DNA of 64,000 nucleotides from Schizochytrium sp. CCTCC M209059. Its lineage: Eukaryota; Sar; Bigyra; Thraustochytrida; Thraustochytriidae. The notes under the pieces were generated by a model. The model made no database searches, was not told where the DNA came from, and was given only the letters and a program-made list of their open reading frames with translations. Position 1 is the first letter of the stretch. Every line of letters begins with the position of its first letter. This document shows positions 19,414 through 28,833 of the stretch, piece by piece. Both the position numbers and the translations under genes were made by a program. The stretch spans positions 1,072,820 through 1,136,819 of the forward strand of contig KN805372.1 of the NCBI GenBank assembly GCA_000818945.1. The letters are read 5' to 3'.

Positions 19414-20066
19414 ATGGAGTCCAAGCTCGGCGCAGAGACCAAAGGCGGAGAAGAGGCGTTTTCGGTGCGCGAGAGCAAGCTGGCCGACTTGCCTGCGCGA
19501 GAGGACGAAGACGATGACGTGCAGCGGGGAGACAACGAGGAGGAAGAGGACGAAGTCGAGGTGATCCAGCTCAAGGCCGTGGAGTTCTTGGAGGGCTCCG
19601 ACTTGCAGCCCGTGTCGGCGCCGCTTGCCTTCAAGCTCAAGTTTCGGGCTCTGCAACCGCTCAAGCAGGCTTCGTGGGAAGTCAAGGTAAGTTGCCAACA
19701 GGACCAGAGCCCTCAGCACACTGGTTCTCTGCGCATCTTGGAGCTCTGGAGAACTAATATGGACGTGTTTCTTTTTTCAACGTTTGAGAAATGCAGTATC
19801 TGGTGGACTGTGTGACGAAACGCAACATCATCGTCTTGGGCCGCACTCCGCCCACGAATTATACGGGCACGAACACGATGGAATTTCGCACAGATGTGGT
19901 TGATGTCTCGCACATCAAGCCATCTCAGCTTTCGAATGCCGGTCTGCTCATTTGCTCGCTGCGCAGTGGTCCAGACGAAGCTGAGATCGCCGAGGTGAAA
20001 ATGGTCGTGCAGGTGAATACGCAGGATGGCGAATTTATTCGATGTATATACAGCCCTCTGGACTGA
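19414..20066 (+). CDS. ASF1-like beta-sandwich protein, two exons
   Basis: Exon 1 is 19414-19686 and exon 2 is 19797-20066, joined in phase 0 by a 110-bp intron with GTAAGT donor and TGCAG acceptor; the product is 180 residues. An acidic N-terminus (EDEDDD, NEEEEDE, residues about 31-50) precedes a domain with the layout of the histone chaperone ASF1: a LAFKLKFRAL strand, a WEVKYLVD strand (compare LEWKIIYVGS of ASF1), a MEFRTDVVDV strand and a C-terminal GEFIRCIY strand (compare EFIRVGYY). Splicing restores the WEVK|YLVD strand, which supports the intron. It is more divergent than true ASF1, so it may be a paralogous family with the same fold. Histone binding is not shown. Confidence 0.7.
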
Positions 20067-20845
20067 CCGGAAGGCAGTCTACGGCACTTTACATGAAAAG
20101 ATAGAAGTTACCCAGGAACCAGAAAATACAATACCAGGATGTAGGTAGGATCCTTGATTGGGATTTCAAGATAATGGAATTGAGCTCGTCCGTGGGATCG
20201 CATGTCTTGAAGATTGGGACCGTGCGTGCGTCTTCCAAAAGAATCGAGATCTTCCACTGCAAAATCGCAGCAGAAGCGTCGCCAAGAAAAAGAACCCCTA
20301 AGCAAAGAGTTGAAATCAAAGGCACGGGACTCCCTTTATTTTATTTTTCGGTATTTTTATGTGCTGCTGCTGCTATCAGATGAAAGAGAAGAAGACTTGA
20401 GCTGGGTCAAGAGGGGATCTTGGTTGAGTTCGCCCGGAAGTCGAAGTCAGTTTTTGAAAAAGGGGAGGGAATGTGGAAGGTGGCGGCTATTGTTTTGAAA
20501 GGTGGATGGTGAAGAAATGAAGCCGGATGCTGACACGTGCACACGCGCACACGCGCGCTCGTACGCACACACCCACCCACATGCTCCGCGAGGGCGGAGC
20601 ATGTGGGACAGGCGCACTACGGCTCCCTTTCTCATTTCCTGCTTTGCTTGCTTGCTTGCTTGCATGCATGCGTATTTGTTTGCGACTTGCACGTTCCTTC
20701 GCAAAAGGTCAAACATACCGTCTGTCTACATCGAACGCGTCCAAGGGAAGGGAAAAGTTGCCAGACGGCAACACTGGCCTGCTTTTTACGTACGCTGCGC
20801 TGGGAACGTGCAAAGATCAAACAAGAAAAGATCCTACTGCGTCGC
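20067..20845. other. Convergent intergenic spacer with a perfect hairpin
   Basis: Lies between the 3' ends of the ASF1-like and NDUFB8-like genes. It contains ACGC/CACA runs (20536-20580), a perfect 14-bp inverted repeat (20576-20607) and CTTG tetramers (20645-20665). No gene is seen. Confidence 0.5.
20576..20607. repeat. Perfect 14-bp inverted repeat with 4-nt loop
   Basis: Arms at 20576-20589 and 20594-20607 are exact reverse complements, with loop GAGG. It lies about 500 bp past the stop of the plus-strand gene and 240 bp past the stop of the minus-strand gene, so it could fold in either 3' transcript. Confidence 0.85.
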
Positions 20846-21229
20846 CTACTTGTAGGTGGCCATATCTGTGCGGCCGCCAAAGTCGGCGCTGAGGTCTGGG
20901 AGGTCGCGCTTGGGGAAGGGCGCCTGTGTCTCGGGCTGCTTGACCACCTTGATGAAGGTGTAGGTGCCCGCAAGGAAGGCGATGCCACCGAGCCACATGA
21001 GGAAACCGGTGAAGCGGTCCACGTTGGGGGCGTCAAAGTCGATCGTGGGCTCGGGCGCGACGCCGTCATCCCAGACGAGGTCGTTGTGCTCGTGCAGCTG
21101 CTCCTTGGGCGCGGGCAGACGCATGAACGAGGGTGGCGGAGCGCCGCCACCGCCGCCGCGGGTCACAGCTGCGCTCCGCGCGCGGGCGACGGCGCCGCCG
21201 CGGCGGGCCACGATGCGGGCGGCCTGCAT
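20846..21229 (-). CDS. NDUFB8: Complex I accessory subunit NDUFB8-like, mitochondrial
   Basis: 127 residues from the Met at 21229, with an Arg/Ala-rich mitochondrial presequence (MQAARIVARRGG). The core HNDLVWDDGVAPEPTID matches the ELMWDNGTAFPEPCID motif of the plant-type NDUFB8 subunit of NADH:ubiquinone oxidoreductase. One transmembrane helix follows (about residues 74-95). The C-terminal part lies outside the bilayer and ends MATYK. The family is a single-pass supernumerary subunit of the membrane arm. The frame continues upstream to 21484, but that part is low complexity. It lies head-to-head with mitochondrial EF-Tu, 644 bp between start codons. Confidence 0.75.
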   Translation of the reverse strand: MQAARIVARRGGAVARARSAAVTRGGGGGAPPPSFMRLPAPKEQLHEHNDLVWDDGVAPEPTIDFDAPNVDRFTGFLMWLGGIAFLAGTYTFIKVVKQPETQAPFPKRDLPDLSADFGGRTDMATYK

Positions 21230-21873
21230 ATTTCCTGCTCCTCGCTCTCGCTCTCCCGGTTCTGCTCCGCGCGCACGCGCAAGGACACGCTCGCTCGCTT
21301 GCTCGCTCGCACGACCTCTCGCGTGTCGAGCTGCGCCGCCTTGTCGAACTACGCGCAGCTTCTGCAGGCCGCGCAAGTAGGTTATAGCCCCCGCCCCAAG
21401 TGTGCTATGCGCCGCGCCGCCACTGCCACGGCCGCCATTCTCCACTTGCGCGCCGCCCTTGCGCCCGTTCGCGGGCACCGCCACGGAGGCTGTTTTATCC
21501 TAGGCTGTGCAGCCACCGTTTCGCCGGCAGGGGATAAACACGTTATATCCTGCTATAAGAAGGCCAGGATATCCGGGGGCGACTCGCGCCTTTCGGACGC
21601 GGAGAAAGGGACGCACAAGGCGCCTTAAATAAAGGGAGAGTAAAGCTATGAATAAGGATGTAAAGAGGCCAAGGTTAAGGTGGGAGAATGCTCGATGATT
21701 TATTGGCCGCGCGCAGCAGGCAGTCCTGCTGCGAGCGGAGCGGACGAGGCGCGGAGTCCAGTCCCGAGCGCATACGTGCGTGCGTGCGAGCGAGCGAGGT
21801 AGCTTGCTTGCTTCTTGCGGTGTCAGAGATCTTTAGACGTATTGCGTGACCGACCGGTGAAAGAGAGTAAAAA
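21230..21873. promoter_or_regulatory. Bidirectional promoter region between NDUFB8-like and EF-Tu genes
   Basis: Shared upstream DNA of two nuclear genes for mitochondrial proteins. It includes CTCG runs (21290-21312), an AT-richer segment with TTATATCCTGCTATAAG near 21542-21558, and a CTTAAATAAAGG segment near 21624. CTTG/GCGT tetramers lie at 21778-21815. Confidence 0.45.
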
Positions 21874-23148
21874 ATGCTCCGCAACCTCGTCGCCAAGGCC
21901 CCCTGGGCCGCCGCCGTGCGGCCCCGCGTGGGCGCCGCCGGTTCCCGTGGCATGGCCGACTTCGTGCGTGCCCTCCCTCACTGCAACGTCGGCACCATTG
22001 GCCACGTCGATCATGGCAAGACCACCCTGACGGCCGCCATCACCAAGGTGCTGTCGGATTTGAACCCGAACTCGGCTACCTTTGTGGACTACGCGTCCAT
22101 TGACAAGGCCCCCGAGGAGCGGGCCCGTGGTATCACTATCTCCACGGCCCACGTCGAGTACGAGACTGAGAACCGCCACTACTCGCACGTCGACTGCCCC
22201 GGCCACGCCGATTATGTCAAGAACATGATTACTGGTGCCGCCACAATGGATGGCGGCATCCTTGTCGTTTCGGCCTCGGATGGCCCTATGCCCCAGACCC
22301 GCGAGCATTTGCTTCTCAGCAAGCAGGTCGGCGTCCCCGCCCTCGTTGTCTTCCTCAACAAGGTCGACCAGGTCGATGATGAGGAGCTCCTCGAGATTGT
22401 CGAGATGGAGATCCGTGAGCTCCTCGACAACCACGACTTCCCTGGTGATGATACCCCCATCGTGCGCGGCTCTGCCCTCGCTGCCGTCGAGGGCCGCGAT
22501 GACTCGATTGGCAAGGACGCTGTGGTTGAGCTCATGAAGAACGTTGACTCCTTCATTCCCCAGCCCACCCGTGACCTTGACAAGCCCTTCCTTCTTCCCA
22601 TCGAGGATACCTTTTCCATCTCTGGCCGTGGTACCGTGGTCACTGGCCGTATCGAGGCTGGCTGCGTGAACGCTGGTGAGGAGATTGAGGTTGTTGGCGG
22701 TAAGCGCGACAAGATCCGCACTACCTGCACCGGTGTCGAGATGCACCGCAAGACTCTCACTCGCGGTGAGGCTGGCGACAACGTCGGCATTCTCCTTCGC
22801 GGTGTCAAGCGCGAGGACGTTAGCCGCGGTCAGGTCGTGACCCACCCGGGCAACATCACCCAGAACACCAAGTTTCTCTGCCAGGTCTACGTTCTCACCC
22901 AAAAGGAGGGTGGCCGCCACTCCCCTTGCTTTGATGGCTACTCTCCCCAGTTCTTCATCCGCACTGCTGATGTGACTGGCTCTGTCAAGATCGCCGATGA
23001 TGGCAAGGAGATGATCATGCCCGGTGATGACTGCACCCTCGAGGTCACGCTTCAGAGCCCGACCCCGATGAACGAGGGTCTTCGCTTCGCCATGCGCGAG
23101 GGTGGCCGCACCATCGGCGCCGGCACCATCAGCAAGATTATCGAGTAA
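21874..23148 (+). CDS. TUFM: Mitochondrial elongation factor Tu
   Basis: 424 residues, intronless. About 27 residues of Arg/Ala-rich presequence precede a typical bacterial-type EF-Tu, which delivers aminoacyl-tRNA to the mitochondrial ribosome with GTP hydrolysis. All G motifs are intact: G1 GHVDHGKT at 43-50, G2 RGITI near 85-89, G3 DCPGH at 107-111, G4 NKVD at 162-165, and the G5 GSAL region. Domains 2 and 3 follow (GRGTVVTGRIEAG; FIRTADVTGSV). Length matches bacterial and mitochondrial EF-Tu. Codon use is strongly biased (GTC, CTC, GGT, AAG) compared with its neighbours, as expected of a highly expressed gene. Confidence 0.97.
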   Translation: MLRNLVAKAPWAAAVRPRVGAAGSRGMADFVRALPHCNVGTIGHVDHGKTTLTAAITKVLSDLNPNSATFVDYASIDKAPEERARGITISTAHVEYETENRHYSHVDCPGHADYVKNMITGAATMDGGILVVSASDGPMPQTREHLLLSKQVGVPALVVFLNKVDQVDDEELLEIVEMEIRELLDNHDFPGDDTPIVRGSALAAVEGRDDSIGKDAVVELMKNVDSFIPQPTRDLDKPFLLPIEDTFSISGRGTVVTGRIEAGCVNAGEEIEVVGGKRDKIRTTCTGVEMHRKTLTRGEAGDNVGILLRGVKREDVSRGQVVTHPGNITQNTKFLCQVYVLTQKEGGRHSPCFDGYSPQFFIRTADVTGSVKIADDGKEMIMPGDDCTLEVTLQSPTPMNEGLRFAMREGGRTIGAGTISKIIE

Positions 23149-23711
23149 GAATATCAAACAAGAAACTTACACCTTATCTGCTCTCACGACTTGTTTCGTA
23201 TTGACTTGCATGCAAACGAGCTCGCGCGTGTCCTTTTCCATTTAGCGGGTGCTTTCATCACATCACATATACCTACACAAAAACGGGGGCGATTTTTTCG
23301 TGTGATGCGCCAGTTGGTGACCTTCATCACCGAAAGTCTGGAGAACAAATAAGATGAACGCCCTTGTCGCCTCTGTTCGCATGGTTTTCCGTGTGCCAAA
23401 GTATAAATGCTAACCTTGTGAAAAAGGGAGAGCGAATTCGGATTCAGAACCGCAACATTCATCTGCCTCACCCATTCAAAGTTTTACCATACATGCAACA
23501 TAGCATCGCGGCGAGCCGCAGACTTGCGCTTTGCGCAAAGCGCGGTCCGGCCGCAGCTCCTTCTGCGCTCAGCACGGCCCTGGCAGCCACGGCGAACGAG
23601 AGCCTCTTGGCATCGACGAGGAGACCCACCCTATCGTCAAGGCGGTGCCGACGAAATTTGGTGATCACGTCAGACCTCAGGGTCAGGGAGCAGCAAAGTG
23701 CAAGGGGCAAT
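23149..23711. other. Intergenic spacer / 5' leader of the CinA-nucleotidyltransferase gene
   Basis: An AT-richer 3' flank of EF-Tu is followed by a GC-rich stretch. An in-frame upstream Met at 23493 would add 73 mostly basic, Ser/Ala-rich residues to the next gene; this may be leader or a targeting sequence. Confidence 0.4.
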
Positions 23712-25247
23712 ATGGCTGCGACGCTGCAAGCAAGAGGCACGGCTTCTGTGCCAGCCTCGGGCGCCTCCGAGACAGCGCGCGAGGCTTGGGACCTCGTCGC
23801 TGCACTTTACCAAGATCCAGGCGCGCCCAAGGTCGCCCTTTGCGCCACAGGCGGCGCAGCACAAGGTTAGTGGGGCGGGACGGGGCGAGGCGAGGCGAGG
23901 CGAGGCGAGGCGAGCAAGCAACGATGAGCTGAGACGTGCGATCTTTGCTCGTGAGGGCTTTCGTGCACGTGCGCAATGAGTTACTCACTTTTCGATATTT
24001 TCGTGGGATGTGTATCTTTCTCAGCATCTGCATGGCTCTTGGCCACCCCAGGAGCGTCGAGCTGTGTCCTCGACATCCAGTACCCGTACCACCGGGGCGC
24101 CCTGGTAGACTATGTCCGCGGAGACACGGATCCCGAAGAGTCCTTCGCCTCGATGGAAATGGCGCGACGTCTTGCACGGCACGCGCGTCGGCGCGCCTTC
24201 GGAATCATTTCGAACGCAGACTCTCAGGACACCGCTGTCACGAGCAATATTCTTGGCGTCGGATATGCGGGCGCCCTTGCAACCGCGCGGGAGCGTCGGG
24301 GCGAAGACAAATTCTTCATTGTCCTTCTCGCAGCAGACGGTCACGAAGTCGTGCACACTGTCAAATTTCCCAAAGGTCAGAGCACGAGACCTGAGCAGGA
24401 CGAGCTTGCGAGCCTGGCCGTGATTCGGTCCATCGTCAACTGGACCCGCGGTACGGTTGCTGAGATTGGTCTTGACAAGAACTGTGTTTTGGAGGACTCT
24501 GTGCGCGAGCTCGCGCCACGCCATGCATCCGAGTCAGTTTCAGGAGTACTGCAAAAGATGTTTGAAGGTCAACAAATTGGTGCGGTGCCCGCATCCGTTT
24601 GGTTTTGGCCCCTCAACGAAGACGGCAAGCAACGTGCAGTAGACGTGCAAACAGCGCTCACTGGACCAAGCGTTCGTCATCTCGTCATCAGCGGGTCATT
24701 CAATCCGCTGCACAAAGGCCACGAGGCCCTCGCGATGGCTGCGCGGGCGCTCAAAGAACGGTTGGAACCCGATACAAAGAGATCAATGCAGGTGGTCTTT
24801 GAGCTTGCGGTTCGCAATGCCGACAAAGGTGATATCGATGTGAAAGCGGTCGAAGAGCGCGTGAGACAATTTGCTAATCCAACATCGCACTCCGATGGAT
24901 CTTGGCCCGTCGCTGTCACGCAAGCGTCCATCTTTGTTGACAAGGCCATGCTTTTTCCAGCAAGTACCTTTGTTGTCGGCTATGATACTGCAATTCGTCT
25001 GGTCGACCCCAAATACTACGGTAACTCGCACGAGCAAATGTGCGAGGCGCTTTTGACTATTGTGCGTCAGCGCTGCGACTTTATCGTTGCTGGCAGAGTT
25101 GGCGCAGATGGCACCTTTCTTACTCTCGAAGACATGCGAGCCTCCATTCCGACTGGATTCCACAGTATCTTTCATGGTCTTTCTGCCTCAGATTTTCGTG
25201 TCGACCTCTCGTCAACCGAAATCCGTCAGCAGCGTGCCAAACAATAA
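23712..25247 (+). CDS. CinA-like (PncC) domain fused to NMNAT-like nucleotidyltransferase, two exons
   Basis: Exon 1 is 23712-23865 and exon 2 is 24025-25247; a 159-bp GT-AG intron is in phase 1 and splicing makes GGAAQ-A-SAWLL. The product is 458 residues (531 if the Met at 23493 is used). The N-terminal half is CinA C-terminal-like: ATGGAAQASAWLLATPGASS, then a VGYAGALAT strand. Its normal ESCTGG active site reads LCATGG. The C-terminal half is a HIGH-type nucleotidyltransferase with GSFNPLHKGH and a closing LSSTEIR (the ISSTxxR motif of NMNAT-like enzymes). PncC deamidates NMN and NMNAT adenylates (Na)MN, so the fusion suggests pyridine-nucleotide salvage. Proteins with the same two domains are known in plants. 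Activity of the first domain is doubtful. Confidence 0.8.
23866..24024 (+). other. Intron of the CinA-nucleotidyltransferase gene, containing a GGCGA repeat
   Basis: Donor AAG|GTTAGT and acceptor TTTCTCAG|CA. It contains five to six GGCGA copies at 23884-23912. Joining keeps the frame and rebuilds the conserved LATPGASS block. Confidence 0.8.
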
Positions 25248-25400
25248 TAGATATCAACCTAAAGGATAGAACCTTTTCTTCTCTTCTTTGCTCTCTTTGC
25301 CTTTCCCAATGTCCTCACTCGACATCCTCGCAGTCTTGTTGCTTAGTAGTACAAGCCAAATCCAATGCAGCAGCAGAAAATAAACGAAAAAACAAAAGAC

Positions 25401-25463
<63 letters not shown>

Positions 25464-25874
25464 GATGTACGTAGTAGGCCTCATACGAAAAGTTCGATTG
25501 GGACAGTGCTCTGCGCGCGGCGGGCACAAGTAAATACCTCACAGTAGCAGCAGCAAATGCTATTGACTGCTACGATGATGGTATACTACTAGTGACTAGT
25601 ATTAACTACTGGTACTACTAGTCCAAACGGCATTCAACGGACACGAGCTAAAACAAGTGATCGATAATCAATGTTTTTCTTTCATTCCTTCTCTTTCCGC
25701 GTGCTTGCGAGCTCAAGTAAGGAAAAGGGGCTCCCTCGGACATCGATCGGCAACAGAGTCGCAAATTCTGCTCTCGATACCGCACGCCGCTCCGCTTCAG
25801 TCGCTCATGCGAACGAGGAGGGGCGTGCGCAGCTCACGAACTCGCTGCTGCACTTCCCTACCCTTTTCACTCTC
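25248..25874. other. Intergenic spacer with GAAA microsatellite
   Basis: Contains a long GAAA array at 25402-25462 and an AT-rich stretch with ACTAGT repeats (25585-25622). The frame of the next gene is open from 25671, but the part before 25875 is unlikely to be coding. Confidence 0.5.
25402..25462. repeat. GAAA tetranucleotide microsatellite
   Basis: About 15 uninterrupted GAAA copies. Confidence 0.95.
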
Positions 25875-28103
25875 ATGGGACGACCACCTCGTCGAGGAGC
25901 ACAGTCGTCAGGGTCTACAAAGGCCAGCCAAAGCCAGCGAGGAGCGCGCAACAACACAGATGGAGCCGGGATCGCGGAGTTCGGGCGAAAGGCAACATCG
26001 CTCGATGAAGAAAGCAAGAAAACAGGACAACGCGGTCCATTGCGACTCCTTCCACGCGTAGGCGCACAAATCGTGAACCGTGCAAGAACGTCCAAAAAGA
26101 GGGCTCGCGGTGGACATGGTGCCGCTGGCCATGGGACCAAGCAATTGTTCGGCGAGATCCCCCTGTGTCTCGACAAGGCTACTGCAAAGTACATGCCGTA
26201 CAGCGCCGTCGCCTTTCCAAAAATTGACAACCAGACTGACACCTCCGTGGACACGATTTGGATGGTGGGATTTCTCGATTACGAGAGACTGCGGCAAAAG
26301 GAGCTTGCTCTTGACGAGCTTACTCATTTCCGCGGACTCCCCGGAGGCCATGTGCCCCCGAGCGCAGCGGTTCACCTGCGCAAGGCATATAGTAAGGACC
26401 ACGCAGCGAATCGAGAGGAAGATGATACCGAAAAGCAGAAACAAAATGCGCCTCGACTCGGAGCACGACATAGAAAGGCACAAAAGGAGCCAGATCGCTT
26501 GAAGCTTTCTGATGAAGACGCCATGAAGCTCCGACTCTTGGAGGAAAGACTCTCGAAGAAGGGACCCAAGCGCCCGTGGGCCATCTACACGGCTGAGAAT
26601 CGCCGCATTCGCGCTGCGCTGCGCGACAAAAATCCTGGGCGAAGCACCACCAACGTGATGCGGTCTCGCGCATTTGAGAACATGTTTGAGCTGGAGCGTG
26701 AGCACATGCAAGCAGCACTTTGCATTCAACAAAGGTACCGAAGGTATCGCATGCATTTATACTGGCAAGAAATCGTCCGCAAGAGTCGCGCAGTCAAAGT
26801 AATTCAGCGCTACGCCCGCGGAATGCTTACGCGAACTCTTATACGCGTATGGCTTCTGCGTAAGACGTGGCTGGTCACAGTTGCCCAGGCATGCGTGCGC
26901 GGCTACATCTCGCGTCGCCGTACCCGCGAACGTATCGCCGAAATGAACGCGGGCGTCCGCAAGATCCAAGTGATCATTCGAGGCTACCTCGGTCGACTTC
27001 GCGCCGACGCGCGTCGAAGCGAGCTAGCAGCTTCGAAAATTCAACGTGTTTGGCGAGGAAGCGTGGCGCGCGTTCGGTGCGACCAACTTTGGCTTGATCT
27101 TCAGGTGACCAAAATTCAGCAGGTTGTGCGTGGTCATCTGGGGCGCATTGAGTTTGCGCGATGGCAACGAGCTGCACATGCTGGCGCACTTGTCTTGCAG
27201 CGCGTCTTCAGAGGTCTTCGGGGCAGATGGGAGCGAAATCGACTCTTGTGGGTTCGTGAAACGGAGCGACAGCGCCAGTTTATTCAGGTCCTTCGCGCCG
27301 AAGACGACTTTATCTGTGACGAGATCACTGCTCTCGAAACCCGCATGCAAGATATTCTTCAGGTTGATGCAACTCTTCAGGATGCCGAAAAGCAGTATGA
27401 GGACATGCTTCATCTCGTGCGAGAAAAGCAATTTGACTATGAAGCTATGCAAATTGAGCGGGGACGCGTGGATCCCCTCGCCATGCGACAAGGCTGGACT
27501 GAAGAACTTGACAAGTATGTTGCAGAGCATCGCTTATGGCTCACCAACGCCAAATTTCAATTTCTTTTTGTGGGTGCAACCTACTATCGTCAAGTGCTTA
27601 TTGACAAGGCAGATTTAGAAAATCAACTACAACGCCTCAAAAATCGCCGCGAGAGAATCTGTTCTATTCGTCAAACATTTGTAGAGTCTTTATACCAGCG
27701 CGAGTCCTTGGCGCGCTGGGAGCAGCGCCGACGTGATCGTCGGCGCAGAATTGCGGACCAGCGTCGCCGATGGCACGTCAAGTGGTACACGGACGATGGT
27801 AAGATTGACAAGAAGCGCAGGTACGGGTATCCGTGGCATCCATCCGTCTTCGCTGGTCCTGAGAGGGACATTCTCTGTTTGGGGACAGTCGATCTCGTTC
27901 CCACGGCTGGGACAGCGAGCTCTTCGCTGGATCGTGTTATCGAGCAAGTTGCCCTACAAAATGCACAGAATGAAATTGTTCAGCACGGAGCTTTACTTGC
28001 TCCGCTCATGGACGGCATGGAAGCTTTCTCTGACAAGATTGAGCGCCATTTTGAGCTCGAGCGACAATTTGCAGAAATGATGGCAGACGATGAGGAAGAC
28101 TAG
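25875..28103 (+). CDS. Multi-IQ-motif protein, probable calmodulin-binding cytoskeletal or ciliary protein
   Basis: 742 residues from the Met at 25875 (MGRPPRRG); the same frame is open from 25671. Residues about 277-460 carry some seven or eight consecutive IQ-like helices (for example LCIQQRYRRYR, VKVIQRYARG, VRKIQVIIRGYLG, ASKIQRVWRG, VTKIQQVVRGHLG, ALVLQRVFRG). These are the IQxxxRGxxxR pattern that binds calmodulin or related EF-hand light chains. The following 100 residues are charged and helical, probably coiled coil. The N-terminal 130 residues are basic and disordered in style. No myosin motor is present. The last residues are acidic (EMMADDEED). A role in cilia or cytoskeleton is common for such proteins but is inference here. 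Confidence 0.7.
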   Translation: MGRPPRRGAQSSGSTKASQSQRGARNNTDGAGIAEFGRKATSLDEESKKTGQRGPLRLLPRVGAQIVNRARTSKKRARGGHGAAGHGTKQLFGEIPLCLDKATAKYMPYSAVAFPKIDNQTDTSVDTIWMVGFLDYERLRQKELALDELTHFRGLPGGHVPPSAAVHLRKAYSKDHAANREEDDTEKQKQNAPRLGARHRKAQKEPDRLKLSDEDAMKLRLLEERLSKKGPKRPWAIYTAENRRIRAALRDKNPGRSTTNVMRSRAFENMFELEREHMQAALCIQQRYRRYRMHLYWQEIVRKSRAVKVIQRYARGMLTRTLIRVWLLRKTWLVTVAQACVRGYISRRRTRERIAEMNAGVRKIQVIIRGYLGRLRADARRSELAASKIQRVWRGSVARVRCDQLWLDLQVTKIQQVVRGHLGRIEFARWQRAAHAGALVLQRVFRGLRGRWERNRLLWVRETERQRQFIQVLRAEDDFICDEITALETRMQDILQVDATLQDAEKQYEDMLHLVREKQFDYEAMQIERGRVDPLAMRQGWTEELDKYVAEHRLWLTNAKFQFLFVGATYYRQVLIDKADLENQLQRLKNRRERICSIRQTFVESLYQRESLARWEQRRRDRRRRIADQRRRWHVKWYTDDGKIDKKRRYGYPWHPSVFAGPERDILCLGTVDLVPTAGTASSSLDRVIEQVALQNAQNEIVQHGALLAPLMDGMEAFSDKIERHFELERQFAEMMADDEED

Positions 28104-28163
28104 GCCCTAGGTCCTCTATTCCGTTCCCCGCCCGTTCACCCGCCCGCCCCGAGTTCCCTTTTT

Positions 28164-28543
28164 NNNNNNNNNNNNNNNNNNNNNNNNNNNNNNNNNNNNN
28201 NNNNNNNNNNNNNNNNNNNNNNNNNNNNNNNNNNNNNNNNNNNNNNNNNNNNNNNNNNNNNNNNNNNNNNNNNNNNNNNNNNNNNNNNNNNNNNNNNNNN
28301 NNNNNNNNNNNNNNNNNNNNNNNNNNNNNNNNNNNNNNNNNNNNNNNNNNNNNNNNNNNNNNNNNNNNNNNNNNNNNNNNNNNNNNNNNNNNNNNNNNNN
28401 NNNNNNNNNNNNNNNNNNNNNNNNNNNNNNNNNNNNNNNNNNNNNNNNNNNNNNNNNNNNNNNNNNNNNNNNNNNNNNNNNNNNNNNNNNNNNNNNNNNN
28501 NNNNNNNNNNNNNNNNNNNNNNNNNNNNNNNNNNNNNNNNNNN
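28164..28543. other. Assembly gap (380 N) flanked by a direct duplication
   Basis: The 19 bases before the gap (28145-28163) are identical to the 19 bases after it (28544-28562). Confidence 0.95.
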
Positions 28544-28785
28544 CGCCCCGAGTTCCCTTTTTCTCTTTTTTTTTTTCCTTTTTTTTGTTATCGCCTAGGC
28601 CTACTACTCGTCCTAGGCCTTCCATTATACCACCTTTCAAAAAGACTAAAACAAAAACTATCCGTTGAGGAATCCGTTGACCGTCTGGGGTCCTCGGTTT
28701 GTCTGTGAACTGAGGCTTGATTGATCCGAAATTTCGATTTGTGACAATAACGTAAGATAGACAGAAGAACCGCGCCTCCGCGCCT

Positions 28786-28789
<4 letters not shown>

Positions 28790-28828
<39 letters not shown>
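28790..28828. repeat. CT dinucleotide microsatellite
   Basis: About 19 uninterrupted CT copies. Confidence 0.95.

Positions 28829-28833
<5 letters not shown>

Noticed and set aside
21823..23157. 444-residue minus-strand frame opposite EF-Tu
   Set aside because: Antisense shadow caused by strong codon bias in the EF-Tu gene.
25402..25462. Regular short repeat that could be mistaken for a CRISPR or satellite array
   Set aside because: Simple GAAA microsatellite without spacers.
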